Notes: generated from the sequence alone by a model not told the origin. DNA of 10,859 nucleotides from an uncultured Dyadobacter sp. (GCA_946481035.1 CAMLNK010000050.1:1-10859), one strand, 5' to 3'; positions 1-7,286 are shown, numbered from the stretch's first letter. Made by a program: numbers and translations.

Positions 1-2105
1 ACTTCGTGCTCAGCCACCATCACCGGAATGTACTCCATCCCGGCCGGGCCTTTCGCCAGCCAGCCGCCGCGGTCATACATCGCCAGCTGCGATTTCACCC
101 AGCGGTTCGACCATTCGGGGGTAACGAGGTTCCAGAACTGGTTGAGGTTCCAGAAGGTGTTCCAGAATGCGTCACAGCCCAGCGCGACATCGTCCTTGTC
201 CTTAAATTTGTTGATGTGCTCGTATGCGTCCCGCCAGCTGCCGTCGACGTCGCTGAACATGTTGCGGCTCAGCGAGCGGTACATATTGGTATAAAACCGC
301 TCCTTTTCCCGCTTATCATTGCTGGAAATCGCCACCCGGCCCAGCAGCTCGTTCCAAACGTTCTCCTGGTTGCCCCTAACCTTCTCAAAATCCCAGCCGA
401 ACGTGTCTGAAATCTCGGTTTTCAGGTTCAGCGACGCATTCTCCGAGCTCACATAGGAAATCCCCGTGCGTACCTGCACCACCTTGTGTGTTTTGGTATC
501 AAATTCCAGAAACACCCCTGCATTCCGGGCGCTATCGGCCGCCAGGTTGGTTTGCTGCTTCACTTCGCCGTTCAGCCAAACGCCATAGTTTTGGATGGGC
601 TGGTCAAATTCGATGACAAAATGCACCGTGTATTGCTGGTCGATCCCGCCGGACCACACATTGCGTGAAAGCTGGTCGCTATACCCCTCGATCCGCTTAT
701 CGCTCACCTTGTCGATCTTTACCTTTTTGATCTTGTAGCCATATTCGGTCGGGATTTGCAGGTCGACCATCACGCGGCCCGTTTCGCTATTCTGCCAGGT
801 GTATTTCTGGAACGACGCCCGCGTGGTCGCGGTCAGTTCGGCGGTAATGTTGTTGTCGGTGAGATTTACTTTGTAATAACCCAATGGCGCCTGCTCGGTA
901 CTTTTATCAAACCGGGAACGGTAGCCGGTGTCCGGATTGGCCTCGTCGCCGATCTTCGTTTGCAGCGGCCCGGCTGTCGGGAAAATACCGAGGCCGGTCA
1001 TAGTCCATTCGTGAATGTGGCTGAACGTCCCGATCGACTCGAACGTAGGGTCATAACCCGCCTGCCAGCCGCCATTCTGGTTGTCGGGGCTCAGTTTCAC
1101 CATGCTGAAAGGCATCCAGGGGCCGGGCGCGATCATCCAGCGCGAATGCCCCGCGCCGAGCATGGTATTCACGTAGCCGGCGGGGGTTCTAAGCTTTTGC
1201 TTGCTCCGCGCAACTTTCCCGGATCTGATCAATTTTTTATTTACAAAAACCTGGAACGCCCCAGAGCCGGGCTGATCCACGGCCGGCATAGGCGCTTCGA
1301 GCATGTAGCGCTCCTGCTCTATTTTTTGGGATAAAATGGTTTCACCGTCGAGCTTCACTTCCACCAGCGGTTCGCCATGGAGCTGCGTCACGTCGATCAA
1401 CAGCGGCTGGACCAGCTTACCACCCGCATTCAACTCGTAATCAGCCGCCTTTACATCGCGCAGCAATGCTTCCCCCGGCGCCGCGAGCCTGGTACGCTTC
1501 GGGCCTTCCAGTCTCACCTGGTCAAAAGCCAGCCAGCCTCCCTGCAAGATGGTCATCACGATTTCGTTGACGCCCTTTCGAATGAGATCCGCCGAAATGT
1601 CGATCTCGACCAACTGTTGTTTGGGATTGGCCGTAAATTTCCCGGGATCTTTGAAACCGGACCCTTTCGTCAGCCTGAACTCCCAGGATTTGCCATTCAC
1701 CAGCACTTTAAGCAGCGGCGCACGCAGGGAATCGGTTTCGAGCACGTCCACCACGAGCTTCCATTTGCCGGAAGCCGGTTTCTTTTTAATATCAAACAAA
1801 ACCGTCAGGAAATGCGACCTGATCCCGGAGGTTCCGCCCGTCCCACCCCAGCCGTTAACCGGGCCGGGCAGCACATAAGGCCATTCCTTTTGGCTGTCGG
1901 AGCGCCCGATGAGGAAGAAATTATCTTCATAACCAAAATCCTTCTCTAAAAACCGTTTGTACTGATCGGGGCCGAGCGCCATTCCCGAGGGAGAATTATC
2001 GGCCTCGCCGATTTTCCAGATCGTTTTTTGCTGCGCGCAAGCCTGCCCGATGACAAATGTCGACAATAGCAGAACGGTCAGCGTTCTTTTGAGAAAGAAG
2101 AACAT
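1..2105 (-). CDS. GH92-family glycoside hydrolase (alpha-mannosidase-like), exported, 3' end outside window
   Basis: The reading frame is open from an ATG at 2105 to the window edge, giving 701 codons without a stop. Residues 1-25 form a signal peptide (hydrophobic core LTVLLLSTFVIG, ending ACAQQ). Residues about 28-200 (IWKIGEADNS, WPYVLPGP, LQGGWLAFDQVRLEGP) resemble the carbohydrate-binding third domain of family 4 rhamnogalacturonan lyases. Residues about 205-305 form a second beta-rich linker module. The GH92 N-domain starts near 311 (YVNTMLGAGH, PFSMVKLSPD, GTFSHIHEWTMTG). The catalytic (alpha/alpha)6 domain begins before 600 (RFYTNMYRSL, MFSDVDG, AFWNTFWNL, GGWLAKGP). Known GH92 enzymes are calcium-dependent exo-alpha-mannosidases that trim host or yeast N-glycans and mannans, in the periplasm or at the surface. 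Family GH92 is well supported. Substrate is not, because the remaining catalytic residues lie outside the window. No SusC/D genes adjoin it here. Confidence 0.88.
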   Translation of the reverse strand, partial: MFFFLKRTLTVLLLSTFVIGQACAQQKTIWKIGEADNSPSGMALGPDQYKRFLEKDFGYEDNFFLIGRSDSQKEWPYVLPGPVNGWGGTGGTSGIRSHFLTVLFDIKKKPASGKWKLVVDVLETDSLRAPLLKVLVNGKSWEFRLTKGSGFKDPGKFTANPKQQLVEIDISADLIRKGVNEIVMTILQGGWLAFDQVRLEGPKRTRLAAPGEALLRDVKAADYELNAGGKLVQPLLIDVTQLHGEPLVEVKLDGETILSQKIEQERYMLEAPMPAVDQPGSGAFQVFVNKKLIRSGKVARSKQKLRTPAGYVNTMLGAGHSRWMIAPGPWMPFSMVKLSPDNQNGGWQAGYDPTFESIGTFSHIHEWTMTGLGIFPTAGPLQTKIGDEANPDTGYRSRFDKSTEQAPLGYYKVNLTDNNITAELTATTRASFQKYTWQNSETGRVMVDLQIPTEYGYKIKKVKIDKVSDKRIEGYSDQLSRNVWSGGIDQQYTVHFVIEFDQPIQNYGVWLNGEVKQQTNLAADSARNAGVFLEFDTKTHKVVQVRTGISYVSSENASLNLKTEISDTFGWDFEKVRGNQENVWNELLGRVAISSNDKREKERFYTNMYRSLSRNMFSDVDGSWRDAYEHINKFKDKDDVALGCDAFWNTFWNLNQFWNLVTPEWSNRWVKSQLAMYDRGGWLAKGPAGMEYIPVMVAEHE

Positions 2106-2217
2106 GGGTTTAGGAAGTATGTTTATACAAATCGTTACTATACAGAGCTACCGAACAATTCGTAAATGCTCAAAATCAACCTTTTGGGCATAAACCAGCA
2201 TTTTACCAATTGCATCA

Positions 2218-2248
2218 CAAGTATAATACAAGACTTTGTATATACAAA
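2218..2248 (-). promoter_or_regulatory. Candidate Bacteroidota-type promoter of the GH92 gene
   Basis: Reading the minus strand, TTTG (2248-2245) is followed after 19 nt by TATACTTG (2225-2218). That is one mismatch from the Bacteroidota -7 consensus TAnnTTTG, and TTTG matches the -33 element. Transcription would start near 2211, leaving a leader of about 105 nt before the ATG at 2105. The call is by eye from consensus and spacing. The same TTTG-N19 arrangement appears before the divergent gene. Confidence 0.5.
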
Positions 2249-2250
2249 GT
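2233..2250. promoter_or_regulatory. Perfect 18-bp palindrome, operator-like, over the GH92 -33 element
   Basis: ACTTTGTATATACAAAGT is its own reverse complement over all 18 bases. It covers the proposed -33 TTTG of the GH92 promoter, so a dimeric regulator bound here would compete with or contact RNA polymerase. It is not followed by a T-run and has no loop, so it is not terminator-like. Which protein binds it cannot be told from the sequence. Confidence 0.5.
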
Positions 2251-2493
2251 AAGGGGATTTTAATTCGTCGTCCGGACCCGGTGGAGAATGTCATCCCCAC
2301 GTGCATGTATGCGCGTGCCGGCATTTTTTTGTAACCCAAACGCCCCATACTCCATGAAACCTTCGAGCGGCTCGATGAACGGTCTGTTCTACTCTGCGAA
2401 TCGCCAAAATCGCACATAACAACCTCATTATTGGCCACTTATGATAAAATAATGACGATCCATCGCTGTTCCCTGCCTCTCCGTCGATTGCGT

Positions 2494-2524
2494 TTTGCGG
2501 GACCGGAGGAGACGGCTAACATTG
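2494..2524 (+). promoter_or_regulatory. Candidate Bacteroidota-type promoter of the small exported protein gene
   Basis: TTTG (2494-2497) is separated by 19 nt from TAACATTG (2517-2524), one mismatch from TAnnTTTG. The predicted start of transcription is near 2531, about 60 nt before the ATG at 2592. Box sequence and spacing match the candidate promoter facing the other way, which strengthens both calls. No clear Shine-Dalgarno sequence precedes the ATG, as is usual in this phylum. Confidence 0.5.
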
Positions 2525-2591
2525 TATCGGAAGTCGGCGGTAATCCTGCTGCCGCGAATGTCAAACAATCACATTTAAATCATAAGCAACC

Positions 2592-2984
2592 ATGAAAACG
2601 CTCATCGCCTCAGTGCTTCTTACATGCTCCCTGGCCCTTTCTTCAACCGGGTATGCCCAATCTGAAACAGCCACTTCAAACGCCATTGCCGGAGAAACGG
2701 AAACCCGGTTTTGGATAGTACCGACGGGGAACGGAACGATCGACGTCAAGGTCATCAAGGACGAAAAGGCCGTTTCACTCAATGTCATCGATGAATTAGG
2801 ACGTACCCTTGCCTCTAAAAGCATTAAAAAGTCCGACAATGCAACCCGTACCCGGTTCGACCTGAGCCAGCTTCCCGACGGTTCATACAAAGTTGTACTC
2901 ATCGACGGCAAGCATAAGGAAGTAAAAACCATCGAGTTGAACACTCAGACTTCCGAAGCCCAGCGCATTGTTTCCCTGGGATAA
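2592..2984 (+). CDS. Small exported beta-rich protein of unknown function
   Basis: This encodes 130 residues. Residues 1-22 are a typical Sec signal peptide (MKTLIASVLLTCSLALSSTGYA, likely cut before QSE), with no lipobox cysteine at the cleavage site, so the product should be soluble in the periplasm or secreted. The mature part, about 108 residues, is one small domain of alternating beta strands (TIDVKVIKDEKAVSLNVID, TRFDLSQLPDGSYKVVLIDG). The pattern of an 'ID.LGR.L' strand, then a 'DLSQLPDGSYKV' strand, recalls the beta-sandwich of T9SS C-terminal sorting domains and of small DUF3244-like Bacteroidota proteins. Here that domain makes up the whole mature protein. The gene stands alone: its own promoter lies upstream and a strong hairpin lies 42 nt after its stop. 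I do not recognise a characterised homologue. That it is a real gene is well supported; its role is unknown. Confidence 0.82.
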   Translation: MKTLIASVLLTCSLALSSTGYAQSETATSNAIAGETETRFWIVPTGNGTIDVKVIKDEKAVSLNVIDELGRTLASKSIKKSDNATRTRFDLSQLPDGSYKVVLIDGKHKEVKTIELNTQTSEAQRIVSLG

Positions 2985-3025
2985 TCACAAATCCTACCGG
3001 GGTCCTTATCGCGAAAAAGCCATAC

Positions 3026-3063
3026 AGTCCTGTCTGTGCATATCCTGCGCAGACAGGACTTTT
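3026..3063 (+). terminator. Intrinsic terminator of the small exported protein gene
   Basis: The arms AGTCCTGTCTGTGC (3026-3039) and GCGCAGACAGGACT (3047-3060) pair over 14 positions with a single G-U wobble around a 7-nt loop. They run directly into TTTT (3060-3063). The hairpin is 42 nt past the stop codon, so it separates this gene from the two-component operon. Confidence 0.85.
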
Positions 3064-3392
3064 GCGTGCGGCGTCTTATGCCCCGCGATCCAATGCACGT
3101 CTCGTTCGATCTAATTTATTCTACACTGCTATCAAAATTTCTTTACCAATTTTAACCAATCAAGTCTTCTTCATGCGGATTCATTAGCAAAAACAAGCCA
3201 AGTAAAACCTGATATATTTACTTCATTATTAATTGATTACATAAAGAATAGTTTTCTGTTTGCGCGGCATTTGCAGTTCTTAGCAGGCTTAATCAAACTT
3301 TCTCTACAAGCTTTCTAGTAATCTTACTATCCCTTTTATTTGTCGAATATTTATATTCGGCTTCTACTTTGAAGTTCGAAATAAACTGATTT
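3064..3392. promoter_or_regulatory. AT-rich control region upstream of the two-component operon, with two dyads
   Basis: No gene is seen in these 329 bp. Two inverted repeats stand out: AAGTAAA (3200-3206) with TTTACTT (3217-3223) across a 10-bp spacer, and CGAATAT (3344-3350) with ATATTCG (3353-3359) across 2 bp. The second sits between a TTTG (3339-3342) and TACTTTG (3365-3371). These resemble -33 and -7 boxes, but the spacing is wide and the -7 box is one base short, so the promoter itself is only a weak call. An operator for self-regulation by the downstream response regulator is possible. Confidence 0.4.
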
Positions 3393-4070
3393 ATGCAAGA
3401 GGGAAAGCGGATCCTGATCATCGAAGATCACGATTTAGTTGTTTGGGCAATAACCAGGCAGATTGAAAAAAATATTGAAAACGCCGCCGTCCACACAGCA
3501 AGGGATTTCGATGAAGGGCTTGAAAAAATTGATCAGGTAAAACCTCATCTTATTATTCTTGATATTGACATCCCCGGTGGCAATACGCCGAAGATGGTAA
3601 CAGCCATACAGTCGGTACAGCCTTCGGCACGGATACTGATTTACACCGGCTTGTCGGAAGACCTCAACGCCGTGAAGTATTTGACCGCCGGCGCACACGG
3701 TTTCGTATCTAAAAATGATCCGATACAGCTTCTCGAAGACGGGATGGCGGCACTCCTTGCCAACAAAAACTACGTGAGCCCCAATATGCAGGCGGTGATT
3801 GCGGAAAAGTTCTTCAACGGGACGCTTAAAACCCGGCGAAAGGGGCCGGATTTGTACCTGACCGCGCGCGAACAGGATGTGATCATGCTATTGTTAAAGG
3901 GAAAATGGACGAATCAGATCGCCGATGAGCTGGGGCTGAAACCGACGACGGTCAGCACGCACAAGGCCGCCATCTTTTCGAAGTTCGGGGTTTCCAATCC
4001 CGTCGAGTTGATCACGGAGGTTAGGAAAAACATGCCCGAATTGCTCAGGGACGGCAGAATCCAGCCGTAG
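3393..4070 (+). CDS. NarL/FixJ-type response regulator transcription factor
   Basis: This encodes 225 residues. Residues about 6-122 form a receiver domain: acidic pair E11-D12, phospho-acceptor D57 in LIILDIDIPGG, switch residue T85 (LIYTG) and invariant K107 (GFVSKND), so all catalytic positions are present. Residues about 155-210 form a LuxR-type helix-turn-helix (LTAREQDVIMLLLKGKWTNQ, then TTVSTHKAAIFSKFGV as the recognition helix). Length and layout are standard for the family, which acts as a cytoplasmic DNA-binding dimer when phosphorylated. The stop codon is one nucleotide before the ATG of the large kinase, so the two are surely co-transcribed and almost certainly partners. The order is regulator first, kinase second. 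Targets are not known; the AT-rich dyads upstream (3344-3359) are a candidate self-regulatory site. Confidence 0.95.
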   Translation: MQEGKRILIIEDHDLVVWAITRQIEKNIENAAVHTARDFDEGLEKIDQVKPHLIILDIDIPGGNTPKMVTAIQSVQPSARILIYTGLSEDLNAVKYLTAGAHGFVSKNDPIQLLEDGMAALLANKNYVSPNMQAVIAEKFFNGTLKTRRKGPDLYLTAREQDVIMLLLKGKWTNQIADELGLKPTTVSTHKAAIFSKFGVSNPVELITEVRKNMPELLRDGRIQP

Positions 4071-4071
4071 C

Positions 4072-7000
4072 ATGGCGATTTTTCACAAGGTAGTCCTATT
4101 GCAATTGTGCATTTTTCTTTGCCTGCTTGTCCAACCCGCACCATCCACTGCACAGCAAAATTTCAGCGTCGAGCATTACACAGCTGAAAACGGCCTTCCT
4201 CAAAACAGCATAAAAAGTATCGCCGCGGATGCCGAAGGCTTCATCTGGCTTGCTACCGAGGATGGGCTTACGCGTTTCGACGGGCGGAAATTCGAAGTTT
4301 TTGAGCATAATGCAACGGGCGTCGGTACCAGGCGCGTTATCTCCATCCTTCCCGGACAGAGAAATCCTGTTCACAACGGCAGACTGAATGTCCTTTATGC
4401 CTTCTTCGCAAGCGACGAAATGTGTAAAATCTCCAACGGTCGTGCAATGCCTGTCGGGAATGATTTGCAATTGCAGAAAAGGAGGATGGATGCATTGAGG
4501 GCTGAAAAGAAAGATATCTATTATATCAGCGGATTGCCGGAGCGCTGGGCGCGAACGATGTTACCGGAACTCCCGTCCCTGATCACCGATAACTACGCCG
4601 ACGGCCACTTTTTCCTGTGCGACCGGGACAAGGTCGCTTATTACCGGCAATGGGAAAAGCAGTATGAAATTCCTAACTACGCCCCCGAACGCCTCAATTA
4701 TTTTACCCTCGGCAAGCGGCTTTACTATTTCGATGGAAAGCAAACCTTTGTACAAATCTCCCATAACCAGCGCATTAGCTTCCCGGCAAAAGGCGATATT
4801 GTTCGAAACGAGCATTTTGCAAATCAAAAATCGCAAATCAAAATCTATTGGAACAACAACTCCGACCAGGCATTCTTCTACCTCAACGGCCAGCTTTTCG
4901 AGCTCGTCCCGGAACCCGACGGCTCTCTTACGACCCATCTGCTGACCAGCGGCTTTGACCTGCTTTCCGAAAGTATCGACGTGATTTTTTACGACCGCGC
5001 GAACAAAAAGGTGTTTCTGGGCAGCAGTACCAACGGCCTTTTTGTGATTTCTATTCCTCAATTTGAGACAATCAGGGTTTCCGGAGCCGACAGACCTAAT
5101 ATTTTCTACGCACAGGTTCCCTATGACGACCATTCGGTTCTGACACCGGCAGGGATCATCGCGGGTAAGGATGCGCGTACGGGCGAAATCGTTGATCGCC
5201 GGCTCCCGGCAGTTGAACAACTCCATACCGGCGACAGGCGGTTCATTTTCAAAGACCGCCAAGGAAATACCTGGGCAACCAGCGGCTACACCCTCACCAG
5301 GTTCGACCGAAACAACCGGATCATCGCCAGTTGGAAATTCAGGAATGGCGTGAAAGCTATCTGCCAGCGCAATGAACGGGAGTTCTGGATCGGCGTGTAT
5401 GAGATGGGAATATTCAAACTTGACACCCAAAATCCTTCCTCGGAACCCGAGTTCGCGGGCGGCGAACCGGCGAGGCATATTACCTGCATGGGTTTCAGAA
5501 ATGCGGGCGAGCTCTGGATCGGCACGCTGAACGGGTTGTATATTTTTAATACCCAAAACAGGCAGACGCGATTAGTTCCGGGGACATCAGGCTTCTATGT
5601 AAAGAGTATTCAGCCGGATAGTCAGGGCCGGTCGTGGATGACGGTGCTCGACAAGGGGCTCATACTCCTGCACAGCGAAAAAAAACTGGTCACCTTTCCG
5701 CTGGACGAACACGGCTTCCTGGGCAGCGCCCATTACGCATTCAATGACGGCGGCGGGTTTCTCTGGGTCCCTACCAACCGGGGGCTTTTTCAAATAAAGG
5801 TTTCCGACCTGCTCGCATACGCGGACGGGCGCACCGCCGGGCAAAGGCCGTTCTACGCCTACCACAGCATGAATGAAGGTTTTAAAACCAATGAATTCAA
5901 CGGAGGCTGTAATTCGTGCGGGTTGAAGCTGGCGAATGGTTATGTATCGCTTCCTTCTCTGGACGGCCTGGTTTGGTTCCGGCCGGAACATATTAGCCCG
6001 TCGGTTCCTGACGGAGGGATTGTTCTCGACGGCGCATTCATCAACCGTTCGCAAATCGGTTTGTCGGGTGACACCGTGGACCTTCCGCTGAAACCTGAAA
6101 ATATCCGATTCGATTTTGCGACAGCCTATTTTGGCAACAACTATAACCTTCATCTCTCATACGCATTGCTCCGGAAAGGGGAAAAAGCATCCCATTCGGA
6201 TTGGCAGCCTATCGACGACGACAACGGAATCACCGTTCGCTATTCCAGCCTTAACCCGGGCATATACGTTCTGCTGGTTCGCAAGGAAGCTGGTTTTGGC
6301 ATGAACAATGCTGTGATCAGAGAAATACACATTGTTGTTCCGGAGGTTTGGTACGAAACCAGCTGGGCAATGCTCGCTTTTGCCGCGTGCTTTATGATGT
6401 TGCTGATCGTCGGCGTACGGGTATACAACAAATACCGTCTGAAAACGATACAAAACGAGAAGGCGGAACTGGAAAAGCTCGTAAGAATGCGAACGAGCAC
6501 ACTGGAAAAAACCCTGACCGAGCTGGACGAACAGGTGCATATTATGTCGCGGATGATAGCGTCCATATCCCACGATGTGCAGACTCCCCTGAACCAGATC
6601 GCCGTTGCTTCGGAAGACATTCCCGATTTGGTGAGTGAAAACCGTTTCGAAGATGTTTCGAAAGTGGCGACCATGATTGCTTCCGTATCGGGGCGCACGG
6701 GGAAAATGCTCAATGATCTTCTCAATTATATCAAAATTCAGGTTTATGGAAAGCGGGTTCGCTTTGAAACACTGAATCTGCACGATTTAATCGGCGAAAA
6801 GATCGAGCTGTTCGAAGGGGCGATCAAGCGACAGGAAAATACGGTAACCGTGGATGTACCTAAAAAACTGACCGTTAAATCCGATTACCAGCTCCTGTCC
6901 ATCGTCATTCACAATCTGATGGATAATGCCGTGAAATATACCCGCCGGGGAAGGATTGCATTTCGGGTTTACGTGAGCGATGAGCGTGTCGAGCTGGTTC

Positions 7001-7215
7001 TGGTCAACTCCGGCAAGTCCCTGCCCCGCGAAAAAATGGATTTCATAAATAACCTCCCGCCCGACGACGGCCTTTCGGCCACACCACATTATGAGAAGGG
7101 GAGCAATTTGGGCCTCATCATTGTAAAGGAAGTATCCCAACTGATCGGCATTAAAATACATGTCACGCAAACGGATACGGTAAACTTCCATATCCTGTTT
7201 GAGCATTTGAAATAA
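4072..7215 (+). CDS. Propeller/Y_Y_Y sensor histidine kinase, membrane-bound
   Basis: This encodes 1047 residues. A signal peptide spans about 1-28. A large periplasmic sensor follows with two-component-regulator propeller repeats, the clearest at about 44-76 (GFIWLATEDGLTRFDG), 391-415, 470-500 (ELWIGTLNGLYIFN), 508-535 and 556-580 (FLWVPTNRGLFQI). There is a CNSC pair at C613/C616, then a Y_Y_Y immunoglobulin-like domain at about 670-760. One transmembrane helix (about 764-785, AMLAFAACFMMLLIVGV) and a coiled coil lead to the kinase: H-box SISHDVQTPL with H834, N-box NLMDNAVKYT with N952, and a G2-like GSNLGL at 1010-1015. The G1 box reads NSGKS (979-983) instead of DxGxG. No receiver or DNA-binding domain is attached, unlike hybrid HTCS sensors; that function sits in the regulator gene just upstream. 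It should autophosphorylate on H834 and pass phosphate to D57 of the partner. The ligand is unknown. Confidence 0.93.
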   Translation: MAIFHKVVLLQLCIFLCLLVQPAPSTAQQNFSVEHYTAENGLPQNSIKSIAADAEGFIWLATEDGLTRFDGRKFEVFEHNATGVGTRRVISILPGQRNPVHNGRLNVLYAFFASDEMCKISNGRAMPVGNDLQLQKRRMDALRAEKKDIYYISGLPERWARTMLPELPSLITDNYADGHFFLCDRDKVAYYRQWEKQYEIPNYAPERLNYFTLGKRLYYFDGKQTFVQISHNQRISFPAKGDIVRNEHFANQKSQIKIYWNNNSDQAFFYLNGQLFELVPEPDGSLTTHLLTSGFDLLSESIDVIFYDRANKKVFLGSSTNGLFVISIPQFETIRVSGADRPNIFYAQVPYDDHSVLTPAGIIAGKDARTGEIVDRRLPAVEQLHTGDRRFIFKDRQGNTWATSGYTLTRFDRNNRIIASWKFRNGVKAICQRNEREFWIGVYEMGIFKLDTQNPSSEPEFAGGEPARHITCMGFRNAGELWIGTLNGLYIFNTQNRQTRLVPGTSGFYVKSIQPDSQGRSWMTVLDKGLILLHSEKKLVTFPLDEHGFLGSAHYAFNDGGGFLWVPTNRGLFQIKVSDLLAYADGRTAGQRPFYAYHSMNEGFKTNEFNGGCNSCGLKLANGYVSLPSLDGLVWFRPEHISPSVPDGGIVLDGAFINRSQIGLSGDTVDLPLKPENIRFDFATAYFGNNYNLHLSYALLRKGEKASHSDWQPIDDDNGITVRYSSLNPGIYVLLVRKEAGFGMNNAVIREIHIVVPEVWYETSWAMLAFAACFMMLLIVGVRVYNKYRLKTIQNEKAELEKLVRMRTSTLEKTLTELDEQVHIMSRMIASISHDVQTPLNQIAVASEDIPDLVSENRFEDVSKVATMIASVSGRTGKMLNDLLNYIKIQVYGKRVRFETLNLHDLIGEKIELFEGAIKRQENTVTVDVPKKLTVKSDYQLLSIVIHNLMDNAVKYTRRGRIAFRVYVSDERVELVLVNSGKSLPREKMDFINNLPPDDGLSATPHYEKGSNLGLIIVKEVSQLIGIKIHVTQTDTVNFHILFEHLK

Positions 7216-7225
7216 AAAGCAAAAG

Positions 7226-7253
7226 AAAGCCCGGCCGAAACCGACCGGGCTTT
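7226..7253. terminator. Two-way terminator between the convergent kinase and surface-protein genes
   Basis: The arms AAAGCCCGGCCG (7226-7237) and CGACCGGGCTTT (7242-7253) pair except for one C/A mismatch, around a 4-nt loop. The hairpin is 10 nt after the kinase stop and 33 nt after the minus-strand gene's stop. On the minus strand it is followed by a T-rich run (CTTTTGCTTTTTATTT), so it should work best there. On the plus strand only the TTT that closes the stem is available. Confidence 0.8.
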
Positions 7254-7286
7254 GCTGCAATTAATTAAACAGTGTGTTCGCTATCT

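Larger units (their letters stand above)
2106..2591. other. Divergent intergenic region between the GH92 gene and the small exported protein gene
   Basis: This is about 490 bp with no convincing gene. A 96-codon minus-strand open frame (2148-2438) has a composition unlike a real protein, no recognisable domain and no start signals, and it overlaps the promoter elements listed separately. The region holds a candidate promoter in each direction and an 18-bp palindrome. The central part (about 2260-2440) shows nothing else that can be supported apart from a short GC-rich palindrome TGCCGGCA followed by seven T, too weak to call a terminator. Confidence 0.6.

Noticed and set aside
6..1949. Several plus-strand open frames of 60-192 codons opposite the GH92 gene
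   Set aside because: The minus strand reads continuously as a GH92 protein with matching family motifs over its length; the plus-strand products are arginine- and proline-rich shadows.
2300..2333. GC-rich palindrome TGCCGGCA followed by seven T, terminator-like
   Set aside because: The hairpin would have almost no loop or only a 4-bp stem, and no plus-strand gene ends there.
2148..2438. 96-codon open frame on the minus strand between the GH92 gene and the small exported protein gene
   Set aside because: It has no domain, signal peptide or plausible composition, and it overlaps the candidate GH92 promoter and the palindrome.
2561..2944. 127-codon open frame on the minus strand opposite the small exported protein gene
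   Set aside because: It mirrors a plus-strand gene that has a clear signal peptide, beta-sandwich pattern, promoter and terminator; the antisense product has no recognisable feature.
4561..5556. 331-codon open frame on the minus strand within the kinase gene
   Set aside because: It lies wholly opposite the propeller sensor, whose repeats are unmistakable; long antisense frames are common in such codon usage.
4072..7215. Possibility that the kinase is a hybrid HTCS with its own receiver and DNA-binding domain
   Set aside because: The protein ends 32 residues after the G2 box, with no receiver or helix-turn-helix; the next gene is convergent behind a terminator.
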